The notes: a model not told the origin generated them from the sequence alone. Shown: positions 37,273 through 49,821, counted from the first letter of the stretch. The stretch is DNA of 64,000 nt from Diphasiastrum complanatum (GCA_029204225.1 CM055107.1:99331-163330), one strand, 5' to 3'. Program-made: numbers and translations.

Positions 37273-37625
37273 AGCATGAAACATAAATTAATATAACACA
37301 AACCATAAACCAGTAGCATGAAACACACACACAAACACACACAAACACACGCACACCCACACCCACCCACCCTCCCACACCGACCCTAAACACACATGAA
37401 GATAAAAATAGAGAGAACATTATAGAGTGCTAATCAAAACTCCCAAACCACACGATTATATCCTACTCCAGAATGTCACCACATGCTCCCTTCCTGCGGC
37501 ATTTGGGCTTTTTTGTGGAACTCATCTTCCAAAAAAAATCATTTGAACCATGTTTTTAACGGAAGAAAACAAGGGCTACACACCTTCCTAGAATTGAGAG
37601 TGTTGGTTACCTTTAACTCTTTCAT

Positions 37626-37627
<2 letters not shown>

Positions 37628-37691
<64 letters not shown>
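37628..37691. repeat. (CT)n microsatellite, about 64 bp
   Basis: A pure CT run. Confidence 0.97.
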
Positions 37692-37694
<3 letters not shown>

Positions 37695-37739
37695 CGTGAA
37701 TGAGTCTATTATGGGTGATTGAATATGGAAATCAAGATT

Positions 37740-37900
37740 AACTACATCTAATCATTTTATTTGGATTTTTTCTTTTATAAACAAGTGAGAGATTAACTTC
37801 ATCTAGTCATTCTATTTAGATTTTTCCTTTTAGAAGCAAGTGAGAGATTAAAAATATTCTATTTGGATTTTTCCTTTTACAAGCAAGTGAGAGATTAACT
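37740..37900. repeat. Short tandem repeat, about 3 units of 52-60 bp
   Basis: Units contain 'atctagtcattctatttag' with variants, then 'atttttccttttagaagcaa' and 'gtgagagattaacttcat'. Three degenerate copies lie in a row. Confidence 0.7.
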
Positions 37901-38770
37901 TCAAAGTATCGTGGTACTCATCCTATCGCTCAATATTTATTGGCCAAACTATACTTGAAGTGTCATAAGGGTCAAAAAATACTTTAAAGAGTTTACCTCT
38001 TGTACTCTTGGATTCTCTGTGTGCACTCCATTGGCCCGAATATGATTTTGACAATCCTCCTTGTCCGAATCCTAAGGCCTTTGCATTGTGTGCATGTACA
38101 TGGTATCCTCTCATCATATTCTGGTTGAAACTAGTCCAATAATCCAATTGCAAATTGCACAAAATCTTTCAGTGTCATTCAAGTGAAAATGGACAAATTC
38201 TAACATGTGACAAAAATTGACAAAATAGTCTTTGTACATTTAGTGGATTTTCAACCATCATTTGTGATGGAGTGGTGTCTTGGCTTTCCAAAGAGCAATA
38301 TACTATATCCAAAGAGCAAATTGGATTACATCACTATTACAAATAAAAGAATTATGACATAAATCAATATACATACATGTGATGGATCAATAGGCGGTCT
38401 ACGTCGACTGATGGAAGAGCTTGAAGATGAACCAGTCAATAGTTGTTCATTTTACTTTAGTCTTGATTGCTCTTTTTTTCTGTGATAGAGCTCAATTCTT
38501 TTTTCTTTCTCTAAATCACATGGAGGTACGATAATTTCCCTAGAATTCATAATTCCAATCAAATGTCATTGTACGAATAGATTTGCAAGAAAAAATATAC
38601 ATTCATATTCAAATAACAAATAAACTGCAATTGATGTCAATATCAATAACAATATATACCTGCTGTTGCTATCATGAGATGAATCGCTATCTGATGATGA
38701 TGACATTGTTGATGACATATACACACTGTAGCCAACTACTCTATACCACATCATAAGTAATCATTATGAG

Positions 38771-39770
38771 ACCGTATGTTCTGAACAAATATAATAAAAT
38801 TTGTTAAAGACATGCCAACATCTAATCCATGTATATTCTACTTATGCTTAATGTAAATCTAATATTCTAGTAACATTGCTATCAAGAAAATTGCTTGGGT
38901 GGGGCAACACATGATGAGCAATCAAAATGAGGTTCATACTGACAAATGTTAGACATCAGTAGATAGTGCATGCAGGCCTATCTCAACTAATTTAAAGACC
39001 ACATAGCAGTCAATGTTCGAAGCTCTCAGTTTAAAATCTTGTCTAAGATGAGTGATGATCTCAAGGTAAATCTCTTTGGATTGGCCTAGTGTGCCATGGT
39101 ATCTTATGATGAGCAATATGCATTCGCCCTTTCTATCTATGGTTGCTTTGTATGCAAGAAATCATATACTAGATAACACACCATTGATTAACATCTTTAT
39201 TAGAATGCTAAATGATATTTCAACTAATTACTATGATTTCATATAAGGTTACATAGGTCACACACCAACAATTAAAAAGATTTATCATATAGGTCACATA
39301 TCACTACTAAGGTCCTGAATATAACATAAATGCTTTTGATCATGAATCTAAATGACCCCATGCAACCATTTAAGAGGCCACATGACAAAAGTAAAAACAA
39401 ATTATTTGACCATGTAATTATGTCATCAAATTATATCAAATCTATGACACCTAGATTATTAATAAACTAAATGTTTCATGACATCACCAATTTGACATAA
39501 TATTATGTCATAAAATCTTAACTTGTTTAATAATAATATGTACTATTTCTTATCTCATGATTTTGTCTTGTATGTCAAATCTCAAGAAAAATAAAATTTA
39601 TAACAATATAAAACTAGTTTTAACAATTAAATACTACCATAGTGATTTTTGAATTGATTTATTTACATTCCATCATATTAAAAAATATATTTTTTGTAAA
39701 ATCCTACAATAAAATATTCTCATAAAATCTAGAAAAGATTATGAGAATATTGAATGACATTTGAAGCATG
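38771..39770. other. No gene recognised
   Basis: Very AT-rich sequence with short frames only. No ends of mobile elements were identified. Confidence 0.4.
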
Positions 39771-39784
39771 CAAGCCCATGTGGG

Positions 39785-39915
39785 GGACCCTCTCACGTGC
39801 CAAGAGAGGAAAAAAAAACGCGTGGATATCACGTGGATTATCCACGCGTGGATAACTTTTGTGTGGATAATCCATGCGAAACTTGAATGCCAATAAAATG
39901 GCAGTTCCGCAAGCA
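39785..39915. repeat. Left inverted-repeat cluster of the cassette
   Basis: Successive hairpins: CCTCTC...GAGAGG (about 39788-39809); a palindromic cluster with CGTGGATTATCCACG followed by CGTGGATAA and then GTGTGGATAATCCATGCG (about 39830-39877); and TGCCA-6-TGGCA (about 39888-39903). The TGGATTATCCA core is the same as in the perfect palindrome at 42114-42151. Confidence 0.75.
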
Positions 39916-40196
39916 TTCTTGCTCCTCTTCTTTTGCTTTCAAGTTTTATAGGTTTTCTAATCGAGTGTTTAGTGCTCTTGCTTGCTATTGCTCTTCTAAG
40001 CTCTATAGATCTTGCTTGCTTGCTTGCTTTTGGTTACTCTTCATTGCTAGTGATCTTGCTCTTGCTTTTGCTTGCTCTATTGATCATCTTTGTTCTTGAT
40101 TACTATTAATCTATTGCTTTCTATTCATTGCTTACTCTTCTAATCTAAAAGTCTTCAATACTTTTTCACTCCCATTCTCTACTACTTTCTAATACA

Positions 40197-41333
40197 ATGT
40201 CTTTAAGTGGTAGGTCAAGTGAAAGGTCAAGTGGGAGACCATCTAGGAGAAGAGCTCGTGAGGAGCCCAAAGAATATAATCAAGAGGGGTTTGAGAATCT
40301 ATCTCCTCAACAAAGAGATAGAATCAAAAATCTTGTGTTATCTTCTTCGGGTGAATCATTTGAGAGAAGAGCTTCCAAAGATGCCCCTTCCCAAGAATCG
40401 TGTAGTGTGTATTATGATCCTAATCCACGTGGTGGAGTTATAAAGAATACGCGTGGCAATGTAGTTCATGCTCGTTTGCGTGATTTAGTTGCTTTATATT
40501 TTGGTAAAGATTACATGATCGATTGGTCCTCCCAATCGTTTGAAAACAAAAATAAAATAATAGAGACTGTATTCTGAATTCCCTCAATTCAATGCTTTTA
40601 GTAGGACTTGGGCCTTGCATACATGTGCCTTTGGATTCGAAACAGAAGACAATTGTTGAGAAGAGCCGTGAGGAATCCCAAGAATCCCACAAAGCTTGGA
40701 TGGTGCTCCAAAAGGGATTGGAGGAAGGTGAAAGAGAAATTGTTGCAAAACAATATCCAAAAGTATGAACAACAACATAGGGCCGCCGCCGAGAAGCTCT
40801 TAAAACATGGCCAAAGTCACTTGGGATCGGGAGGAAGGGGAAATCTAGAGGCCCAATTTGTAAGTGCAATATTTTTTAATACGATTCTATTTTTGTAGTG
40901 AGATTGTTAATGTTTTTTATTGCTAAACTATATTGTATTGCTAAACTATTTTTTTTTTGTTGAATGTAGCTTAGTGATTTTGGAAGACACATGACTTCCG
41001 CAGAGTACAAGCAAGGCTACGATCATGGATATGCCGGCCTCAAGGCATTTATGGAATCCCATGGATTGTTTCCAATCGTAAACTCTTAACTTTTATTGTT
41101 TTGTGATTGTTTACTTTGTGGTTTACAAGTAAGTTTCATCTCAATTTAATTAAATCTTTGATTCTATTTTGTAGAGAGGCTCTACAACTTCAAGTGTTCG
41201 TGATGTGGAAGAAGATGTGGAAGAGAACGTGGAAGAGTACGTGAATGAAAGCGAAGGGGAGTTTGAAGATGTTGACACCAACGTACACCTACAAGATGAA
41301 GGAGGCGAGGAGGGAAGAAGTGATGATGAGTAG
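40197..41333 (+). CDS. Ptta/En-Spm (Transposase_24)-like protein, multi-exon
   Basis: The first exon starts MSLSGRSSERSSGRPSRRRA, with a basic Ser/Arg-rich N-terminus, and continues through NVVHARLRDLVALYFGKDYM and DWSSQSFENKNKIIET to about 40570. The last three exons are all in phase 0: up to 40859 (TKLGWCSKRDWRKVKEKLLQ, AAAEKLLKHGQSHLGSGG, then GTAAGT), 40970-41077 (LSDFGRHMTSAEYKQGYDHG, flanked by AG and GT) and 41175-41333, with an acidic tail (DVEEDVEENVEEYVNESEGE) ending RSDDE. Between about 40570 and 40650 no single frame is open, so either a short intron or a break lies there. The pattern DW...K..I followed by W...R and a Gly/Ser-rich turn is like plant Transposase_24 proteins, which occur in CACTA/Ptta elements and as domesticated genes. 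It sits alone between two inverted-repeat clusters. The family call is moderate; the coding call is firmer. Confidence 0.55.
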
Positions 41334-41459
41334 AGGTTTTTAAATTAAATGTAAGGCCTTGTAGAAGGCAATGTAGGAAGAGAGAATTTATTCTCTCATC
41401 AATGTACTTGTTCTTAAATCAATCAATATAATGTTTTGGCATCACATCATTCTTGCAAA

Positions 41460-41640
41460 ATTTTTATATGCATATATTTTTTATCCATGAATGCAAATGT
41501 ATAGTTTATCGAATGCACATCTATTGATTGCAAATGTATCTATTGATGTATTCAATGCAATGTATAATCTATTTAATGCACATCTATACAATGCAAATTA
41601 TCCATTGATGAATTCAATGCAATGTATCTATTTTAACACG
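41460..41640. repeat. Degenerate short repeats of 'aatgcaaatgtatctattga'
   Basis: Repeated words 'aatgcacatcta', 'caatgcaatgtat' and 'ctattgatg.attcaatg' recur four to five times. The patch lies in the 3' flank of the Ptta-like gene. Confidence 0.65.
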
Positions 41641-42060
41641 TGATTTGCATGCTAGAATGCACAATAAAAAGTAATGGAAAGCACAATGGAAAGCAATGGA
41701 AATAAATAACACATTAAGCTATCAACTAAATATCAAATGAATCAAAATGAATGTGAATTTACCTTTACTATTGTATCTCCATTGTTTTGCAATCTTTGCT
41801 TTTCCTTTTGCATGAACTTGATCTTTGAATCCTTTGCAATGAAAGCTCATTTTTCATATCCAAACCTACATCACAAACAAAAAAGATCATAAAACTTATG
41901 ATCACAAAACACACACTATTAATATCCATCAATGAACTAAAAATCCTAAACACTATCAATCTTCTCACTCACATTCATCCTCATCTCATTCTCACTCCCA
42001 TCTATACTCTCTTTTTCTCTCTCTCACACAACACAAAAATAGAAAGTCACCTCTAGTTTC

Positions 42061-42151
42061 GGAGCGAACCACATTTTGGTTCGCTCCAAATGTTTTGTTT
42101 TTGGACAAAACATTTTGCGTGGATTATCCACGCGTGGATAATCCACGCAAA
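42061..42151. repeat. Right inverted-repeat cluster with a perfect 38-bp palindrome
   Basis: Three inverted repeats follow one another: GGAGCGAACC-7-GGTTCGCTCC (42061-42087), AATGTTTTG-8-CAAAACATT (42089-42114) and a perfect palindrome (42114-42151) whose half is TTTGCGTGGATTATCCACG. The palindrome core recurs at the left cluster (39830-39877). Together they bracket the Ptta-like gene, which suggests the ends of one mobile cassette. Confidence 0.9.
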
Positions 42152-42167
42152 TTCCAGAAATCTTTCC

Positions 42168-44132
42168 GTGTACCCAGGAAGCTTACCCATTGTTGTCAAG
42201 GTAGATTCACTACCTTTCAAACAAGCAAATCGAGAAATTATAGCCTCAGCTTCCTCCATCTGTATCGACCTCCCAATCACATATTCATAAGCAATCAACA
42301 GGGATTCATCAACTAACTTCTAGCTGTCAACTAGAATCCATCACTTAGCTGGCCGGAATATGAAAAATTCTCAAACACATAGCGTATGTGATTCTTTTTC
42401 AGGTGAAAACAAGACATGATTGGTAAGTAGGACCAATTGGTGAGCACCGCCGATGTGGATGCGCCTCTAGCTTTGACTTTTCTGCTTCTTGAATTAAAGT
42501 TAGAACGACACCAAATTTAATTTTCCTTATAACATGCAAGTAAACCAGATGAATTTGAGGATAAACTTATCTTCCTTTACTCACATGCAATTCCTAGAAT
42601 CTTTCAATACATTCACTTCTTGTTCAAACAACTTGATAAAGTGATTCACAATCCATTTACCAAGGAACAGAAGTTACTAAATAGGATTCAACAATTGACA
42701 TATGTTATCCATTCAACTTCTTTGCCAAGCAGAGTTTAGCTAGAAAATAATCAACATAATCTTCCAAAAACAGATTATTCAAAAGCAAAATGAAAGCTTC
42801 CTCAAGAAACATAAAATTAATATCGAATTCACCTAAATCTCCACATCTTAAATAAAAAACTACTTGTGTAGAAGAGCACTCTACCACCATATTTGAGAAG
42901 CATGTTGCAAACCATAAACTAAAATGAAAACTCCCTTTAGGAAACAACACTTCAATCCGGATGTAACTCCCTAGTGCTCCAGTCTTCGTGAGCCTTGCTC
43001 TGATACCACTGTAAGGGAAGCTTCCTCAAGATCCTGCTTACAAGACAAAACACAATAGAAAACACACTATGGAGCAACCGCCCAACCAAATAGAAGCAAC
43101 CAATCAACTCTAGAAGCTTCAACCCCCAAGCCAAAGAGTAGGAAGCATGAAGGTAGAGTGTAACCCTGGCACTGAATCCATCACAAATATGAGGAGCAGG
43201 ACGAGTTTGGCCTCTTCTTATAGAGCCATGAACTACCTTTCCACACAGACATGCAAGGTCCTAACTCGCCTATACTTAGATTCCTCCAGAATAGATTCTC
43301 TATGCATAGATCCTCTATTCATAGAATTGCTATTGATAACTCTACACATGCCTTGACTATCCCAAACCTTGTACTAACTCCATTTAGTGTGTTCTGGGCC
43401 TCACAAGGATATTAGTTATGTTCGGGTCACGTCCAGTATGATGTGGCATAACTAACAGCTCGTTTCACTAGAGTACCGTGTATCCAAAACTAGGAGTATA
43501 TTGAATCCTATGTACTAATCATGGACATGACCATACACCTATCTTTGATAATGGCTTTTGCCCAAAACGGTTGGGGCACCTACTCAATGTCTATAACAAA
43601 TGGCCCTTACGCGTCTGCGAAAAGTGTGAAAACTACGAAGGAGACAGAAGTTCGAACTCCCTCTTGAACTTGTCTGGTGTGAAAAGTGCAAAAAATACGA
43701 CAAGCTTTGCAGTTTGAAATTCCTCTTGAACTCGATTTCTACGAAAAGTGCAAAAACTGCGAGGAGGTCAATTATATGGGCACATCTCTACTATGGACCA
43801 ATGATCCATCATTGGCAACTCCTACTTTTGTTCATATCAATTGCTTATTTTACATCTTAAAAAGTATGCCTTGAAAATCCTGAAATGCATATCAAAAACC
43901 ACTTTTGAAGAGTATACAATCAAACTTAAAGTAGGCCAGCGGCTCTTACATACTTGAAAACTGTTAGAAATGAGCTCCAAATGTCGATTTACTTATGTAT
44001 GGACCAGCACTCCACTGTAGGCTGTGATTGAGTTTGTTTGCTCATAGCAAATAGTATTTGGAAGAGAACTTAGATAAAGGAAATGGCATAAGAGAGAGGA
44101 GGAGTACATCGCTACTCCATCTCATCTGTTAT
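42168..44132. repeat. Block A, first copy of a duplicated segment
   Basis: Nearly 2 kb matching 57586-59554 along its whole length with scattered differences (above 90 percent by eye). It contains a reverse-strand LTR (43010-43531) with primer site, about 840 bp of that element's internal sequence, and about 600 bp of other sequence (43532-44132) with three Cys-pair repeats. It ends at 44132, exactly where gypsy copy 2 starts. Confidence 0.9.
43010..43531 (-). repeat. LTR (522 bp) of a reverse-strand retrotransposon relic in block A
   Basis: On the reverse strand it starts GTCATGTCCATG and ends CTTCCCTTACA directly before GTGGTATCAGAGC, the initiator-Met tRNA primer site (plus-strand gctctgatacca at 42997-43008). 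Internal sequence continues to lower coordinates. No gag or pol domains were recognised, so it may be a small non-autonomous or broken element. A second copy is at 58429-58950. Confidence 0.75.
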
Positions 44133-45154
44133 TGTTACATACCTACGTAACTAGTAGTACTTCAGACCCCTAATAGTCCATTTAGTGTTGGGGACTAAAT
44201 GGCAAGGTACCCTTAGGATTAAGGGTATGGAGGTATGGAGTCACATTACCCTTGGATAAGGGGTACCCTTAGCATTAAGGGTAGGTGCCTTAGATTAAGG
44301 CACTTGTGTCCTTGGTTAAGGGCAGTTAGGTGGCTATGCCTTGGATGGAGGTATGGAACATAGAGAGGTGCTAGAAAGTCATTGGATGACTATTTTTCTA
44401 AACCTTGGACCTCAACCTTGAACCATATCACTTTATTGGTCTAGGACCAACTTGGGCAATGGGACCTAGTAGGAGGGTGCCCTTCTAAAGTGTCCATTGA
44501 GTTTCCAACTCCCACAAGAAAGGCAATCAAAGAGTCATAGGTTATGGAAGGAGTCTCTTGACATTCCATAAGCCTATGGAGGCTCTTGGAGATTCTTTAA
44601 CTCCCCTAGGCTTCTCTCTCTCTCATTGAATGAGCATGGAACTCCACAGTGCATTGGAGAGGTCCATGGGCCATCTATATGAGGGCAGTAGGGCGCTCAT
44701 TGGGAGGGGAAGATCTCTCTTGTTTGCTTGGCTTATGCTCTAGTGTGTCTACTAGTGTGTAGAGTGCTTTCTCGTGGTTGTATGCTTGAGGTGTGGATCT
44801 TGCTTATGGTATGGGACATAAGTAGGGTTTGGATCTTGAGTATGCTATGGAGTGTTGTGGTATGCTTGTGATCTGTTTATGGTTAGCAAGGGTTGCTAGA
44901 TAGGTCTTGCTTGAAGCTTGAATCTAGCTATGGTTGGATGGTGAATACTTGAGGCCAGCTTGTTATCTATCTTTGTGTTTAAATAGTAGGGACACAGGTG
45001 GAGGAGAGATCCTTGGAGGCTTGCAGATCCTTACTTGCAGGTGGAGGCATCCTAGCTTGGAGTTGGGGAGCATCTTGAAGCTTGCAGGTTGCTTGGAGGA
45101 CATTTGGAGGCTCTACCTTGAATTTGGAGGACTTTCTCACCTCTACTTGTAAAA
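44133..45154 (+). repeat. 5' LTR of gypsy copy 2
   Basis: About 1.02 kb from TGTTACATACC to just before the primer site at 45156. The first 150 bp match 54777-54957. The sequence contains internal duplications of 'acccttaggattaagggta'. Confidence 0.85.
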
Positions 45155-45781
45155 GTGGTATCAGAACTAGACAAAGAATGGTAACCTTTCTAACCTTCTT
45201 CAAGTTCTATTAAGATCACCAACTAAGCTTTTTTTTGGAGAATATTATAGGCTTTTCTAGTTGTAGGAAGCTTGTAGTTGAAGTACCCAATGAATCTAGT
45301 TCTTTTTGGAAGAGAGTAGTGATGCTTATAGAATTGTTTAAAGGCTGATTTTTTATCATGTTAGAGAAGTTTTAAAGTGGGCTTTGGATTTTTAAAAGTT
45401 TGGAAAAAGATCTGTGGGATAGGTAGAGGAAGTCTTCCTCTACATACACAAATTTTTTTTGGCAAAAAGATTGATTCTAGCTATGTGTTTTGATCAAAAC
45501 TAGTGTTTTTTTTTAATAAATGAAGTGTTTCAAGTTCTGATTTTCATTTTGAAGTTCTATTTTTCAGACCTGTAAATTTGAAAATCAAATCTAAAAAGTG
45601 AAGTTTTCATTCAAACTTCATTAGTTACACCTTTCTATCTCCTAGTTTCATGAAGATGGCAATGTAGGAAGGGAATGTTAGTGTGACTTTGTGCATAAAA
45701 CAAGTTTTGAAATTCTGTTTTTTGTCATTTTGAAGTTCTGATTTTCAGACCTGTAAATCTGAAAATCTAAAAATATGAAAA

Positions 45782-46675
45782 TTGAATTTTCATAAAGCTT
45801 CACAAGCTCTTGAACTATTATACCAACAAATTCAAGCCACTAATAAGCAGCTTCTTGAAACTGATCAAAGAAACCAAGACTTAGAGTCTAGGTTAGCCAA
45901 TCAGAAGCAGCATGTAGTTCCACCTCCTATAAAAGTGTTTAAGAGGGAGAAGAAGGATTGGAACTTACAAGTGGTAAGTTCTTGGTTGAATGTTTGGAGC
46001 AAATGCTTTGCCATGAACTAATTCCCTGAATCTGAGAAGTTATCCATTGTCACTACGTTCTTTGAAGGAAGAGCCTTAGTTTGGTGGGATGACTTAGTTG
46101 CAAAGGGCAGTCAACCTTGTACATGGGATGATTTAGGCAAGCTTTTTAGGGATTATTTGCTACCACTTTTAGATGACTATGAGCACTTCCAAAAATTGAG
46201 TCATCTAACCATGAATAAAGGTTTGGAACAGTTTATTCAAGATTTTCACGAGTACCCGAAGCCACTTTATAGTGATATTCCGTCTAAGTTACAAATGTTA
46301 ATGTTTATTGATGGGTTACCAAAAGATTATCAAGTGGATGTTTGTAGGAACCATCCAAAAACCCTAGAAGATGCCATTAGGGCTACAAAATACTTTGATG
46401 ACACACCTAAGCCACCTAGGGGTCAACAACCTAATGAGCAGAAAAAAAAATTTCAATTTAAGAGGAAGGATAGGGAAGTTATTAATGAAACACATCCCAA
46501 TTTCAACAATCCTAAGAAATCCAAGAAAACTTTAAAAATCATCATGGTGGCAATGATAAAGCTAAAGCTTGTAAGAAGAACTTGTGCTTCAATTGCAATG
46601 GCGAGGGTCACCTTGCACGTGATTGCATCATAAAACAAGCTTCAACCTCAGGTAATCTATCTCGAAGTAATGAGA
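45782..46675 (+). mobile_element. Gypsy copy 2 part: gag and zinc knuckle
   Basis: The same gag as 25238-26150 (DYEHFQKLSHLTMNKGLEQF, GLPKDYQVDVCRNHPKTLED), with CCHC knuckle CFNCNGEGHLARDC near 46585-46626. Confidence 0.85.
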
Positions 46676-47577
46676 TGGATGTTTGTTTTCTTAGTTCTTT
46701 AGTTTTTGGTCCTAATGACCTTATTTGCATTAAAGATAAAGTTAATAATCAAGTTCTTAATGTTCTTTTTGACACGGGATCCACTCATAACTTTATTAAT
46801 GTAAATTTGGTGCAGACGCTAAACCTTCCTACCAGAAAAAGTGAGAAAAAATACCGTGTGACAATGGCATCAAGAAGTAATTTTGATTTGATGGATTTTA
46901 TTGTTCCTGATGTAGAATTGCACATTTAGGATTGTTCTGAAAAACTATAATTTCATGCTATTTAATTAGCCTTTGTAAAAATTCCTCTCTAAGCTTACGG
47001 TATTGTTCTAATCTGGATTCTCTATCTGACATACACTAGAAATCTTTATCTTTTATGCATGAGAATTCTTTAATTAAGATCAAGTCTAGTTTAAGTGTTG
47101 ACACTAAAAATGTTAACCCTTATTCTAAACGTGAACTTAATTCTAATTTTGATTTTAAAGTTTATTTATGTTTTCATAATGATATCATTTGCTGCAATGA
47201 TGAAGAACTTAACATAAATGCCATGAATATACCCAGTGAGAACACTACAGAATTTGAAGCCTATAATGAACTTAGGCAGGAATTCAATGATGTTTTTTTA
47301 GACCTTCTTGTAGGTTTACCACCAGAAAGGATAGTTGATCATAAAATTGACCTAATAACTAGAGCAATTCCAATCACACAGCGTCCTTATAGGATGAGTC
47401 CATCGGAAGAGGCTGAGGTAAATAGGCAATTACATGATTACCTGAAAAAGGGGTCGGTACAACCTAGTAAGTTTCCTTGGGCATCACCAGTGGTTTTGGT
47501 GGCCAAGAAGGATGGGACTATAAGGTTTTGTGTCGACTATAAGAAATTGAGCAAGGTAACCGTTAAGAATAGATATA
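46676..47577 (+). mobile_element. Gypsy copy 2 part: protease and first half of RT
   Basis: Protease VLFDTGSTHNFINVNLVQTL (about 46758-46817), pre-RT '[12 protein letters not shown]', then RT start [20 protein letters not shown]. The sequence is interrupted at 47577 by the nested copia element. Confidence 0.85.
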
Positions 47578-48227
47578 TGTGAAAGATTCAACTAGTTTCA
47601 TCACATTTTGCAATATTTTCATATTTGGCATATTGAGGCCAAAACTTGTTTTAGACTTAGAGGTTGACTTTTCAAAGTTCATTAGTCTAAATTTCATTTA
47701 AATAAACACTTTTTGAAAGTGTGGGAAAGATAGAATGTGAGTTTGAGTAGATTCAATTTGAATAAGTTGGGTACATTGAATCTAGACCCAAAATTGGTAG
47801 GGTTAGCATTTTGGTGGGAAAGCCAAGTGGCCAAATAGGGTTTGGACCTGCTATAAAAGGATGTAACTCGTGGAGAGAGTCATCTTCTCTCTTCTCTATC
47901 TCATTTCATGCTTATACATGGTTCTCTTGGGTTCTACTATCCATTGGTGCACTATCTTGGCAATTGCTTGCAATTCTATGTGTAGAATGATCTATATTTG
48001 CTATTTTTGGATCCACACGTGTGAAATACAGTAGCTTGATGGTTTTGTACGGACAACAACAGTACATAATCATTTCATTCAAGTTTGATCAAGTTCTATT
48101 AGTGTTTGCATCTCAAATTGTGTGTAGATGCTGATTTTTCTACATTGGTGAAATTGGTAGTGTATTTCTCTTTCTAACCAAAGATCATTCAAGTAGATTG
48201 GATTTTAAGGATCTGAAATCTTTCACA
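47578..48227 (+). repeat. 5' LTR of nested copia
   Basis: 650 bp, TGTGAAAG...CTTTCACA, directly before the primer site at 48228. It includes a TATAAAAGG box near 47852 and matches 51527-52176. Confidence 0.95.
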
Positions 48228-48825
48228 TGGTATCAGAGCTTGTGTTTCAGGTTATGAAGGAGGAAATCAGATCTATCAATGATTTGGTGAAAATATCAAG
48301 TCTAGAGCATGCTAGAGAGGATTCTACACCAAAATCAGATTTTTTGCTTTTGTAGATTGGATCTTTTGTAGATCAGAACACTAAATAGGTCAATATACTT
48401 GTTCAATTCCATTTTTTGAATTCACATGCTGGATTTGGCCGATTTTTGGATCATTGAGTTAAGCCTAAGTGGTGGCTTATAGACTGCATATCAAAATTTC
48501 AGCATTTGCATGTAGATTTGGAATAGTCAATTTTTTGTGATTTTGTCAAAACCCTAATTTTGATTGGATCTCTAGATAGTGAGGTTGTTGGACTTCATTT
48601 GAGTGTGTTTCAATCTTAGGAAGTGAAAAAAGTCATTAGATTGAGGATAGATCATAGGTTGGTCAAGATTCCATGATTCTATGTGTTGCTTTGCTTGGAT
48701 AAGTGCTAGAAGAGAATTTGTGAGATAGTTTCAAATCTTAGTTTCTTTTGAAAGCATTTGTTGTTGTTCAAAGGAGTGCTTTGTGCATTGAAACAAGTTG
48801 AAAGAGAAGATCAGGTCATTGCTAC

Positions 48826-49821
48826 ATGGCAACCTCAATTGGAGTTATGTTGGAAGCCAATGATAGGCTTACCTCAAGTAACTATTCATTATGGAAAGTG
48901 AGGATGGAGTCACTTCTTGAGATGAATGATGTTTTGGATATTGTTGTAGGTTTGGAGGAGAGACCAGCAACACAACAAGATCAATTGAGGCATGACAAGA
49001 GGGCAAATAAGACTCTACACATGATAAAGATGAATGTTACCAATGAACTTCTCAAGGAAGTTGGTAAGCGTACATCATTTTTGGAAGCTTGGAATTCATT
49101 GAAGAAGCTTTATGAATCCAAGTCTACTTCTAGAGTGTTGACTCTAAGAAGGCAAATCTTTTCTTGTTTGCAAAAGAGTGAAGAAAGTCCAAGTACTTTT
49201 GTTTTGAGACTGAAAGCATTGAATGATGAGTTAGCTTGCATAGATGAAAGCATTAAGGAAGGAGAGCTTATTCAAGTGATTCTTAATGGCTTGTTGGATG
49301 CTCATGCTAACATTGTTCAAAGTATTGCTATTCAAAAGACTTTGCCAAGTTTGATGGATCTTCAAGAGATCTTGATCAATGAGGAATATAGGCTTCAAGC
49401 AAGAGGTGGATCTACATCGACACTTCAAGAGGATGCTGTGTTCACAAAGGGCAAATTCAAGGGCAAAACCAAAAGCAAGTGGTCTAAAGGGCAAGATCAA
49501 GTGGATGCTTCTTCAAGTGGCAAAAAGAAGGATAGATCAAAGCTCAAGTGCTTCTATTGTGGCATCAAGGTGTATTCAAGCATGATTGATGGTAAAGTAG
49601 ATGGTTCTAACATTCTTGATGTTGATGAGAAGGATTCTACTTTGGATGGTGGTGATGATGGACCTTCATCAAGTCAAAAGCCAAGGAGAACATCAAGAGA
49701 AAGACAAGTACCTTCAAGGCTCACATATGATCAAAAGGGTAAGCAAGTAGTTTCTGGAAATTATGTTGCTTTCCTAGCCTCTTTGGATGAGCCTACAAGT
49801 GTAGATCAAGCAAGGAAATAA
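48826..49821 (+). mobile_element. Nested copia part: gag joined to a short pol remnant
   Basis: Gag of the UBN2 type (DRLTSSNYSLWKVRMESLLE, LYESKSTSRVLTLRRQIFSC, GELIQVILNGLLDAHANIVQ) runs to a Lys-rich region and half of a zinc knuckle (KCFYCG near 49550). It continues in the same frame into the linker and start of RT (PRRTSRERQVPSRLTYDQKG). Protease and integrase domains are not present in this element. Confidence 0.8.

Larger units (their letters stand above)
30166..38770 (-). mobile_element. CACTA (En/Spm) DNA transposon, reverse strand, incomplete or decayed
   Basis: The core is a TNP2-type transposase gene on the reverse strand (33350-35700) with further reverse-strand exons on both sides. 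A candidate terminus, CACTACCCCAAAAGCCC, starts at 30166 and is followed within about 75 bp by a dense repeat array (30240-30740). CACTA elements typically show this arrangement of terminus plus subterminal repeats. The matching terminus at the high-coordinate side was not found, so the right edge (about 38770, the last plausible exon) is an estimate. A piece of another element's LTR lies inside (32795-32971). Confidence 0.6.

Noticed and set aside
37320-37400. 'cacacacaaacacac' patch as a possible regulatory or CRISPR-like repeat
   Set aside because: Simple CA-rich low complexity with no spacers; nothing in the window resembles a CRISPR array.
41768-42298. Reverse-strand frames downstream of the Ptta-like gene as a second gene of the cassette
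   Set aside because: A stretch like KIKFMQKEKQRLQNN between AG and GT borders near 41770-41860 is suggestive, but the frame is short and interrupted, and the frame at 42053-42298 mostly translates the palindrome.
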